A stretch of 64,000 bases of DNA from Microcystis aeruginosa FD4 (GTDB taxonomy: Bacteria; Cyanobacteriota; Cyanobacteriia; Cyanobacteriales; Microcystaceae): assembly GCF_009792235.1 (NCBI RefSeq), contig NZ_CP046973.1, positions 1,984,001 through 2,048,000 on the forward strand, read 5' to 3'. Each line of letters starts with the position of its first letter. Positions within the stretch are counted from its first letter, which is position 1. The notes beneath the pieces are model-generated. The model had not been told where the DNA came from. It ran no database searches and worked only from the letters and a program-made list of their open reading frames with translations. The position numbers and the translations under genes were made by a program. Of this stretch, positions 42,263 through 49,664 are shown piece after piece.

Positions 42263-42991
42263 CTAAAGTCCCGATCGCTCCTTTATTTCCCCGATGTGGC
42301 TAAAAGTTTCCTCCACGCGATCGAGATCTAGTTGGGAGAAATTATCGATCGCCCAGTTGGACACTCTCTGCATAAAATGGAAGGGATAGGTATGAGCGAT
42401 TCCCACCACCTGCATTCCCGCTCTTTTTGCCGCTTCGCAACCGACAAAAGTATCTTCAATCACCAGACATTCCTGGGGTTGCAACTGTAGATTAAAATTC
42501 CAACGATTAAATCTTTCTACGGCCAGTAAATAACCATCTGGTTGGGGTTTACTGGTGCTAATCTCATCACCAGTGACAATGACACTAAAGTAATCCCCAA
42601 GGGCTGCCTGTTGCAAGATTGATTCTACTTCCGAGCGCACTGCTCCCGTCACCAAACCGATTTGTAGCTCCCTGGCCTTAACTCGTTTTAAAAAAGAGTA
42701 GATCTCTTCATAAATAGGAAGTTTCTCTAATTTTTCTAATCTTGATCGGTATAAACTGGCTTTTTTGTTAATTAACTTAGTCAGATATTCCTCGGTCACT
42801 TGACGATTGCGACGGGTGAGAACATTACGCAAACAGACGCGATCGCTTCTCCCCAGACATAACTCCGCAAATTCCGACCCTAGGGGCAGCAAATTTTCCC
42901 CGAGCAAGATTTCATTGATTAACTCTTGATGGATTGGTTCATCATTGATGATCACCCCATTAAAATCGAACAGAACAGCCTTTAACATCAA
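42263..42991 (-). CDS. HAD-family phosphatase/phosphomutase-like protein
   Basis: A 242-residue haloacid dehalogenase superfamily member, beta-phosphoglucomutase-like. Motif I is VLFDFNGVIIND (nucleophile Asp at about 9). Motif II is GLVTGA, the Lys is in SKPQPDGYLLA, and motif IV is CLVIEDTFVGCEAA. The Asn in DFNG replaces the usual general-acid Asp+2 (DxD becomes DFN). That change is seen in some HAD proteins and could reduce phosphatase turnover. A cap of helices lies between motifs I and II. The substrate is unknown. It ends about 75 bp from the tRNA-Gly gene, on the same strand. Confidence 0.85.
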   Translation of the reverse strand: MMLKAVLFDFNGVIINDEPIHQELINEILLGENLLPLGSEFAELCLGRSDRVCLRNVLTRRNRQVTEEYLTKLINKKASLYRSRLEKLEKLPIYEEIYSFLKRVKARELQIGLVTGAVRSEVESILQQAALGDYFSVIVTGDEISTSKPQPDGYLLAVERFNRWNFNLQLQPQECLVIEDTFVGCEAAKRAGMQVVGIAHTYPFHFMQRVSNWAIDNFSQLDLDRVEETFSHIGEIKERSGL

Positions 42992-43152
42992 TCTTAGACA
43001 GAAAAGCGAATAAATACTAAATATTCTTGATTATACTAAAGTTTTTCGTCGGGGCAGGGCGGGTCTTGCCCCTTATACCAAATTTCTAAATCCATAACAG
43101 ACATCCACGCTCGAATGCTTGCCAAGCCTGCATTCGTTGTGACGCGAATAAA

Positions 43153-43363
43153 GAAAAATGGTATCCTATTGGTGATTTTCTCTCACTTAAGGTGAGCAGC
43201 AGAAGTTGTTCAAAGAGGGCGAAGGCAATTCGCCCCTACAATAATATTATTTCGCCAATGGTAGGGGCGCACCGCGTGCGCCCAAAATGTCATCTGGATA
43301 TTTCGACAAAATTGAGATGCACCAGGCATAACCATCTCTGTCATTACTTTTGAAAAATGGTAT
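43153..43363. mobile_element. MITE, GGGTGCATCTCA family, copy B (rearranged composite)
   Basis: The inner element (about 43165-43324) matches copy A in reverse orientation. Its right end TGAGATGCACCA and flank GGCATAACC correspond exactly to copy A's left end and target duplication. The left inner end lacks about 10 bp and is joined directly to an outer GAAAAATGGTAT arm. The outer arms are in direct rather than inverted order here (43153-43164, 43352-43363). Copy B is thus the same nested composite as copy A after a rearrangement. Confidence 0.7.
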
Positions 43364-43408
43364 TACCCCATCTCAACAAACAATTTTAACCGGAAAATTG
43401 CCAAGGCC

Positions 43409-43460
43409 TTGACAAATTCCCAGATTTGTTCTATTATTTTGTTATAGTGGGAATCCGTGC
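43409..43460 (+). promoter_or_regulatory. Sigma-70-like promoter module at the 3' edge of the Trypco1 locus
   Basis: TTGACA (43409-43414), a 17-bp spacer and TATTAT (43432-43437) form an excellent promoter-like match. It is followed by TATAGTGGGAATCCGTGC (43443-43460). The module is a diverged copy of the one at 47922-47975, on the opposite strand. It points rightward into the 3' end of the GV-ATPase gene, so any transcript would be antisense to that operon. Confidence 0.5.
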
Positions 43461-43518
43461 TGCCCTGTAACCCCCCTATTGGGGACTAAGATATTAGAGA
43501 AAAATATAACAAAAGAAT

Positions 43519-46080
43519 TTAGGCCATTTTTGCCGATAGCCAACGACGGAATAATTCCACAGCAATCTGATAACGGGAGTCTTGGCATTCGATGACATGA
43601 TGATTTTCAAGGGTTTTTAGGGCCAGGTCGAGAGTTGTGGCAGTTAATCTGGTGCTGGACAGTAAATCTGCCCGGGTTAATCCTTGCAGATGGGAAGAAA
43701 GAACTATTAAAATCTCCCCTTGTCCGGCCGCATCTTGTTTAGCCTGTTTCCAGACACCCGTAAAATAATAATTCCCCCTTTGGAAAAACTCGGCATCGAT
43801 GGCTTTTTCCACATCTTCCACCTGAAAACGAATATCTTGGGGACGTTGCAACTCAAAGACCTGTTTATTATAAAAACGTACCAGATGAAACCCGATAAGT
43901 TGCACTAGATAGGGTTGACCGTGGGTAAGTTGATAAATTTTGTCCAAAGCGGATGGGGTATAGTCTAGGGGAAAATCCTCGTGTTCCCCAACGGGATTAG
44001 CGAGGATAACGCGAGTGGACTCTGGAGAGAGGAAACTAACTGGAATCGGGTAAACACTGCCAAAAAAAGGATGAAAATAATCGGCAGTCATCTCCTCTAG
44101 GGTATGTAATCCGGCAAAAACAAAAGCTAGACGCGGACTACTCTGGACAAGGGAACGCAGATAGCCGAGGAAATTCCGGGGGAGGGTATTCTCTTTGATT
44201 AAATCCTCAATTATCTCGAACTCATCGAGGGCAATAATTAAACCGGTTTTGGCTTTTTCCGGCAGAATCTGGCCTATCAGACGATCTAAATAACGATTAA
44301 AATACATTTCTGGATGTTGGGAGATTTTTTCCTCTTCTGGGGCATCAATTGCTAAAGTTTGGGCGATTTCCTCAGCTATATTCAGGAGAACTTCGGCTAG
44401 GCTGGTTACTGTGGCCACGCGCTGTAAATTAATGTAGATAACCGAGATAGCTGGTGGAAGATATGCCTCCAGATTGCGTAGAATCGAAGTTTTACCCATG
44501 CGACGATGACCATAGAGAACCACTGAGGATAGGTTATCTCCTGACCACATTGACTGAAGTTCCCGCAGGATATCCCCACGACCAACAAAGCGTTTACCGA
44601 TCACCGGATCACCGATAATGTAGGGATTAGGAATCGGTTGGGTAATAGTCACCGTTCCCACCGTTCCCGCGATGGATGTGCTAATTTTTGCCCATTTTTC
44701 GGCCATAGAAAGGATTAATTCTTTTTCTGCTTGGGGTAAATTGGCCGCTTGTTGGTCGCTTATATCCCTTAATTTCCCGATAATCCGATTAAGAGCGAGG
44801 GATCTAGTCTGTTGGGAGTAACTTCTCTGGACTAAAGCCATTTCTGCGATAACTCGATTGAAACTGCTGATAGCTTGCCAAGTTTGCGGACGTAATGACG
44901 GTTCTGCGGCAATAGGGGCAACCGCTAGGGAAGCGATACTATCGGGAGTTGCTGCCTGACTAAATCGGTGTAAAGTTTGGGCGAGGCTATACATTTCTTC
45001 CCCGTAGGCGAGGGAACGTACCACAGCAAAGGCTTTTTCGGCTTTTTCGGTGTCCTGTTGGTGAAGATACCAAAAACCAGCAGCAGCGGCGCGAGCAGGA
45101 GTATCTAGACGGATTTTGCTGCGAGGAAGAGAAAACGGTTTCGCAGACGCATATTTTAACAATTGCCAATCGGAGGGATTTTCTGCCAGACAGGAGACCC
45201 GATAGATAATTTCTGCCTCTGGGAATTGCGATAAAACGCGATTAACGGCGACAAGGACAGGAATAAACTGGCGGCTGTACTGAAGGTATTGATTGAGGTT
45301 ATTAATAGCTGTTTCCCAGTCTTGCTGTAACCATTGTTGTAGAGTCGAGGTTAACCCCAGCAGCGGTAGAAGGGTAATACGGGGAAAAAGTCGCCCTTGA
45401 GGGCCAGCAAAAAGCCCGATTAGCCAATTATCAAGACGGAAAAAGGCGAATATAAACCCCACGCCGTACACCACGCCGAACCCCACGCCCAACCTCACGC
45501 CCAACCTCACGCCCCACCCCACGCCCGACACCACGCCCAACACCACGCCCAACACCACGCCCGACGCCACGCCCGACGCCACGCCCCACGCCACGCCCCA
45601 CGCCACGCCCCACAGCACGCCCAACACCACGCCCAACACCACGCCCGACACCACGCCCGACACCACGCCGTACACCACGCCCAACACCACGCCCGACACC
45701 ACGCCGTACACCACGCCCAACCCCACGCCGGACACCACGCCCAACCCCACGCCGAACGCCACGCCCACCCAATTAACAGAAAGTCCTAAATTTGCCGCTA
45801 TGCTATAGATAATCAGAGGGGTAATTACAGTTAAGAGAAGACCCTGAATCCCTAGACGCAATTGTACGGGATGGTCGCGGAGAAATTGCATTTTGTCGCG
45901 CCATGTTTTCTGTTCTTGGAATTTATCGCCGCCGCCTCTCGTTTCCACATACCAGCGCACTGCTTGGGGAAAATAAAACACCCAGTACAACAGCAAAAGA
46001 TAATCAAAGGGATTCCATAAAGATAAATCGCGTTTGAGTTTAGGAGCGAGATTAATTCTGGGGACGGTGCTTTCCTTCAT
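43519..46080 (-). CDS. AAA ATPase with N-terminal Gly-Val zipper membrane tract
   Basis: An 853-residue protein. After a short hydrophobic region (about 24-40) and a membrane helix (about 77-97) comes a tract of about 100 residues (106-208). It is built from GVxx repeats (GVVLGVVYGVVSG), with glycine at nearly every fourth position, as in glycine-zipper membrane helices. A helical, TPR-like middle follows. The ATPase domain has FVGRGDILRE, Walker A GHRRMGKT (524-531) and Walker B LIIALDEFE (619-620 acidic). A winged-helix-like C-terminus ends RRWLSAKMA. This is an archaeal-ATPase/STAND-type module. It is the last gene of the three-gene locus, and a membrane effector role is inferred. Confidence 0.8.
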   Translation of the reverse strand: MKESTVPRINLAPKLKRDLSLWNPFDYLLLLYWVFYFPQAVRWYVETRGGGDKFQEQKTWRDKMQFLRDHPVQLRLGIQGLLLTVITPLIIYSIAANLGLSVNWVGVAFGVGLGVVSGVGLGVVYGVVSGVVLGVVYGVVSGVVSGVVLGVVLGVLWGVAWGVAWGVASGVASGVVLGVVLGVVSGVGWGVRLGVRLGVGFGVVYGVGFIFAFFRLDNWLIGLFAGPQGRLFPRITLLPLLGLTSTLQQWLQQDWETAINNLNQYLQYSRQFIPVLVAVNRVLSQFPEAEIIYRVSCLAENPSDWQLLKYASAKPFSLPRSKIRLDTPARAAAAGFWYLHQQDTEKAEKAFAVVRSLAYGEEMYSLAQTLHRFSQAATPDSIASLAVAPIAAEPSLRPQTWQAISSFNRVIAEMALVQRSYSQQTRSLALNRIIGKLRDISDQQAANLPQAEKELILSMAEKWAKISTSIAGTVGTVTITQPIPNPYIIGDPVIGKRFVGRGDILRELQSMWSGDNLSSVVLYGHRRMGKTSILRNLEAYLPPAISVIYINLQRVATVTSLAEVLLNIAEEIAQTLAIDAPEEEKISQHPEMYFNRYLDRLIGQILPEKAKTGLIIALDEFEIIEDLIKENTLPRNFLGYLRSLVQSSPRLAFVFAGLHTLEEMTADYFHPFFGSVYPIPVSFLSPESTRVILANPVGEHEDFPLDYTPSALDKIYQLTHGQPYLVQLIGFHLVRFYNKQVFELQRPQDIRFQVEDVEKAIDAEFFQRGNYYFTGVWKQAKQDAAGQGEILIVLSSHLQGLTRADLLSSTRLTATTLDLALKTLENHHVIECQDSRYQIAVELFRRWLSAKMA
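45466..45770. repeat. 12-bp coding tandem repeat (GGCGTGGTGNNN units)
   Basis: About 25 units of a 12-bp repeat, read on the minus strand as GGCGTGGTG plus a variable codon, encode the GVxx tract of the ATPase. Because the period is a multiple of three, copy number can change without frameshift. The repeat also keeps other frames open, which produces false arginine/glycine- or valine-rich ORFs. Variable triplets (TTG, TAC, TCG, TGG, GCG) show it is not perfectly homogenised. Confidence 0.9.
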
Positions 46081-46142
46081 AATTTTTATCTCTAGCTATT
46101 TACCCGGTGATGGTTCATTAAGTAGTTAGGTGTTACTCAAGG

Positions 46143-46168
46143 TAGGGTTGATTCATGAATCAACCCTA
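46143..46168. promoter_or_regulatory. 26-bp perfect palindrome between the two ATPase genes
   Basis: TAGGGTTGATTCA and TGAATCAACCCTA meet without a spacer, giving a perfect 13+13 inverted repeat. It lies in the 142-bp gap between the trypsin-STAND gene and the GV-ATPase gene. No T run follows on the transcribed strand, so an intrinsic terminator is unlikely. An operator site or a hairpin that sets relative expression is possible. Confidence 0.5.
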
Positions 46169-46222
46169 GGGGGCAGGGGGTATCAAACCCAAAATTAAAT
46201 CAACTTATTATTTAGTTATAAC

Positions 46223-47518
46223 CTAAGTTCGGGATGCTGAGTTATTGATTTTGGTTTGATAAAGTTTAAAACAACTTTGCATTACCTCTCGCGGCTTTCC
46301 TTGACTTTGCCTAACAAGATAATTTATTTCCTCCTCGGTAAAAGTCACTCCTGTTTGACTTAGACGATGACTAATAAACTCTTGAATTTTAGCTTGATTC
46401 CATAATCTAACCGGACATTCTAGACAAATTCCCTCGAAAGGTGAATCACCTCCTTTGTTATCAGGAAATAAAACATTAAGGGGACGATTAGCCGCTACTA
46501 CTAATCTTAAAGGTGGATCGGGACGATTAGCCAACTCTCTTAATTGACTTCTAAGCTGATAGCTGAAATATTTTTGAGTCATATTATCTACCACATCTAG
46601 TAATAACAGGATTTTATGTTTTTCTAATTCCCTAGTTAATCTAGTTCCTTTGAGCGGTTTATCATAATCTGCAGCTATACCAATCTGATGACATAATTCA
46701 TAATAAAAATCCTTATCTCCTACTAATCCTTCTAAGTTCAGATACAAGGGTTTTCGAGGACTACGCAGATACTCCCTTGCTTGATGGTAAAGTCCCCAAA
46801 GCAGCGTGGTTTTTCCTGTACCGCGTTCCCCAATAATAGCTGCACTACTGCCGGAATTTAAAATCTCAAAAATATCTTTAATTTCTTGTTCTCGTCCAAA
46901 AATTTGCTGAATTTCTTTAATACCTCCGGAAGTGGGTATAAAAGGATTATTCGCATTTTTTTGGGGTTGTAATTGCGGAAAATATTTAAAAATAGTCTGA
47001 ACTGGAATCGCTCTTCCTCCCAAATTACTGTACTCATCTCTGGTTTTATTCACCACTCCGCACACTTTCCCCGTGCGTAAATTTAAAAGCGGTGAACCAC
47101 TAAAACCGGGTTGTACTTGCCCTAATTTAAACTTGATTAGGGGGTTTTCATCCCCGGTTAAACCTATATACTCAAAGTCGCTAGGATCACCGTTCGGATA
47201 ATCATTGGTATAGCCAAAAGTGTATAATTTATCTGTTAATTGTAAATCTTGATCAAAATCGATATATTTGTGATCTAAAGGAGAGTTTAATTGTAAAAGA
47301 GCCAAATCGATCCCGTCTAAATTCGGCAAGTTGATAATTTTGGCACTAGAAATTTGACCTTGCCAAGTTATCTCGATAGTCTCGTGATTATCCCGCGCAT
47401 CTTTCACCACATGAAGACAGGTCAAAATTAACCCTTGTCCCACAAAAAAGCCTGTTCCTGACCCATAGATTAACTTTAACCTGACAGTGTGCGAGGGTAG
47501 AGATTCCGGGGTAAGCAT
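46223..47518 (-). CDS. Trypsin-like protease fused to STAND-type ATPase
   Basis: A 431-residue fusion. Residues 1-185 form a trypsin/HtrA-like protease domain with a readable triad: His36 in LTCLHVV, Asp71 in DGIDLALL and Ser140 in PGFSGSPLL. Residues 200-425 are a P-loop ATPase: FGREQEIKDIF, Walker A GERGTGKT (230-237), Walker B LLLLDVVD (Asp308) and a sensor-like arginine segment near VVAANRP. No signal peptide is present, so proteolysis would be in the cytosol. Trypsin-STAND fusions next to Trypco1 genes are described in bacterial conflict systems. The Trypco1 gene ends 9 bp upstream, so they are co-transcribed. Confidence 0.85.
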   Translation of the reverse strand: MLTPESLPSHTVRLKLIYGSGTGFFVGQGLILTCLHVVKDARDNHETIEITWQGQISSAKIINLPNLDGIDLALLQLNSPLDHKYIDFDQDLQLTDKLYTFGYTNDYPNGDPSDFEYIGLTGDENPLIKFKLGQVQPGFSGSPLLNLRTGKVCGVVNKTRDEYSNLGGRAIPVQTIFKYFPQLQPQKNANNPFIPTSGGIKEIQQIFGREQEIKDIFEILNSGSSAAIIGERGTGKTTLLWGLYHQAREYLRSPRKPLYLNLEGLVGDKDFYYELCHQIGIAADYDKPLKGTRLTRELEKHKILLLLDVVDNMTQKYFSYQLRSQLRELANRPDPPLRLVVAANRPLNVLFPDNKGGDSPFEGICLECPVRLWNQAKIQEFISHRLSQTGVTFTEEEINYLVRQSQGKPREVMQSCFKLYQTKINNSASRT

Positions 47519-47527
47519 TTAATCAAT

Positions 47528-47833
47528 TTATCCTCCCCATTCCAGGGTAATTTTTAAATTTCCCTTTCCTTCACCTTCCACAATTAAAGCGGTTAGTTTA
47601 CCGGATTTTACCGTGACTTCTACCCCAAACTCTACGGTGGCCTTTTTGGGTTGCACTTTATTTATCGTAGCAGCGATCGATTCGGTAATTGCCTCAATTG
47701 TATCAGCCACACTTTGAAAGTCAAATATTTGATCGGATACTTCCCGTTCACCACCGAAACTTCTCGCTTCCACTAACATGGTGACATTTTCTTTAACTTT
47801 AACTGAAATAATCTCAGATCTAGATTCTGGCAT
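47528..47833 (-). CDS. Trypsin-co-occurring domain 1 (Trypco1) protein
   Basis: A 101-residue protein whose C-terminal half carries the Trypco1 pattern: KKATVEFGVEVTVKSGKLTA followed by GEGKGNLKITLEWGG. The N-terminal half has SVKVKENVTMLVEARSFGGE and a helix SVADTIEAITESIAATINKV. The domain is known for genomic association with trypsin-like proteases in conflict systems, where it is proposed to sense or regulate them. It is the first gene of the locus, 9 bp before the trypsin-STAND gene. A promoter-like module lies about 110-140 bp upstream. Confidence 0.82.
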   Translation of the reverse strand: MPESRSEIISVKVKENVTMLVEARSFGGEREVSDQIFDFQSVADTIEAITESIAATINKVQPKKATVEFGVEVTVKSGKLTALIVEGEGKGNLKITLEWGG

Positions 47834-47921
47834 AAGGCTCCTCGAATGACCCGTTTATGGTTTTCTCGATTGGTTCTCGGACAAACTTATATGGGAACTA
47901 AAAAGGCTTATATATATTTTG

Positions 47922-47975
47922 GCACGGATTCCCATTATACTAAAAAGTATATGTCAAATCGAGGGATTTTGTCAA
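47922..47975 (-). promoter_or_regulatory. Promoter module of the Trypco1 locus
   Basis: On the minus strand TTGACA (47975-47970), an 18-bp spacer and TATACT (47951-47946) form a promoter-like pair. A second TATAAT and GGGAATCCGTGC (47933-47922) follow downstream. It points into the Trypco1 gene, leaving a leader of roughly 105 nt. The module is shared, in opposite orientation, with 43409-43460 at the far end of the locus. Confidence 0.55.
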
Positions 47976-48120
47976 GTCTTTTTTGCCATTAATCTATAGA
48001 ATTTGGAGACAAAAAGGAATTATTGGGCAGAAAGAGGCGATGGGATGTTATTATTTAAAGCCGATTGCCCGGAAGCAATGGCGAATAGTAGTGGAATAGG
48101 CGATTAAAGGAGTGAAACCT

Positions 48121-49662
48121 GTGCAAATATTCACGACAATCCCCGGTTTACGTACTTTTTTGGCTGATTATCGCCATGATCGCAGTATTGCCCTTGTGCC
48201 AACCATGGGGGCGCTCCATAAAGGTCATGCTAGTCTAATTCGACGCGCAGTGGCCGAAGCAGAGGTAACTGTGGTCAGTATTTTTGTTAATCCTCTACAA
48301 TTTGGCCCCACAGAGGATTTTTCTCGCTATCCCCGCAGCCTTGACAGCGATCGCCAATTGTGTGCATCCTTGGGAGTTGCTGCTATTTTTGCTCCTAGTG
48401 CGGAAACTTTAGGAATTGGTGATTCTGAGGAGATAACCGCAGTTATTCCCCCGATTTCTCTGACTAGCGGGTTATGTGGTGCTTTTCGTCCGGGGCATTT
48501 TCAGGGAGTAGCCACAATTGTCACCAGGTTATTTAATATAATTGCACCGACGATCGCCTATTTTGGCGAAAAGGATGCCCAACAGTTAGCGATTATCCGG
48601 CAATTAGTCAGGGATTTAAATTTAGCGATCGAGATTCGCTCTTGTGCTACAGTGCGAGAAACATCGGGATTAGCAGTTAGTTCTCGCAATCAGTATCTAT
48701 CGGCCACAGAAAGGGAAAAAGCGACAATTATCGCCCAAAGTTTGCAATTAGCTCTCGAAAGTTTTCGTTTAGGGGAAAGACAAAGGGAAAAACTACTGGC
48801 TATTGTCCAAAAAAATCTCGACAGAGTACCAGAATTTCGCTGTCAGTATCTGGATTTAGTCCATCCCCAGAGTTTACAACCGATCGAGCAGATCGAGACA
48901 GATGGCTTGTTAGCGATCGCCGGATTGATCGGTCAAACCCGTTTAATTGATAATATTATCCTGCGTCAACGTCGGCCAGTTATCGCTATTGATGGGCCTG
49001 CTGGAGCGGGAAAATCCACAGTCACGCGCTTAGTAGCGGAAAAATTGGGGTTAACCTATCTCGATACCGGTGCGATGTATCGCGCGGTGACATGGTTAGT
49101 GGTCAATTCCGGTCTGGATTTGTCCGCAGAAGCGGCCATCGCCGAGTTATTATCTTTAGCGAAGATAGCAATAATTCCGGCCGATAGTCCCGAAAATGTG
49201 ACTATAGTGAAGATTAATGGGCAGGATGTGACTTTAGAGATTCGCTCTCCCGCAATTACCGCGCAAGTGTCCAGAATTGCCGCTCAAAAAGCGGTGCGAC
49301 AGCAGTTAGTCACCCTGCAAAGAGAGATGGGAATGTCAGGGGGAATAGTTGTGGAAGGTCGGGATATTGGTACTAATGTTTTCCCAGAAGCGGAATTAAA
49401 GATTTTCTTGACAGCGACACCCGAAGAAAGAGCCAGAAGAAGATTGAAAGACTTAGAAGCGCAGGGAAATGGGGGTATTAGTCTCGCAGAATTAACCCAA
49501 GAGATTGAAAAAAGGGATTATTTGGATAGTAATCGCTCCCTAGCACCCCTGCGAAAAGCCACAGATGCGATCGAAGTTAATAGCGATCATCTCAGTATTG
49601 CAGAAGTCACGGAAAAAATCATTGCTCTTTATTATCTTAACCAAGGTGATTTAGGGAGATAA
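48121..49662 (+). CDS. panC-cmk: Bifunctional pantothenate synthetase/cytidylate kinase
   Basis: One protein joins two enzymes, a fusion known in cyanobacteria. The N-terminal part (about 1-270) is pantoate-beta-alanine ligase: VPTMGALHKGHASLI, FVNPLQFGPTEDFSRYPR, FGEKDAQQLAIIRQLVRDL and SSRNQYLS. The C-terminal part (about 280-513) is CMP kinase: AIDGPAGAGKSTVTR P-loop, TYLDTGAMYRAVT and VVEGRDIGTNVFPEA. They serve pantothenate/CoA synthesis and CMP phosphorylation. GTG at 48121, 8 bp after AAGGAG, is the preferred start; the GTG at 48112 overlaps that ribosome site. Confidence 0.95.
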   Translation: MQIFTTIPGLRTFLADYRHDRSIALVPTMGALHKGHASLIRRAVAEAEVTVVSIFVNPLQFGPTEDFSRYPRSLDSDRQLCASLGVAAIFAPSAETLGIGDSEEITAVIPPISLTSGLCGAFRPGHFQGVATIVTRLFNIIAPTIAYFGEKDAQQLAIIRQLVRDLNLAIEIRSCATVRETSGLAVSSRNQYLSATEREKATIIAQSLQLALESFRLGERQREKLLAIVQKNLDRVPEFRCQYLDLVHPQSLQPIEQIETDGLLAIAGLIGQTRLIDNIILRQRRPVIAIDGPAGAGKSTVTRLVAEKLGLTYLDTGAMYRAVTWLVVNSGLDLSAEAAIAELLSLAKIAIIPADSPENVTIVKINGQDVTLEIRSPAITAQVSRIAAQKAVRQQLVTLQREMGMSGGIVVEGRDIGTNVFPEAELKIFLTATPEERARRRLKDLEAQGNGGISLAELTQEIEKRDYLDSNRSLAPLRKATDAIEVNSDHLSIAEVTEKIIALYYLNQGDLGR

Positions 49663-49664
49663 TT

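Noticed and set aside
45431..45772. Arginine/glycine/valine-repeat ORF inside the GV-ATPase gene
   Set aside because: It is an alternative frame of the 12-bp repeat; a repeat whose period is divisible by three keeps other frames open. It has no start context of its own.
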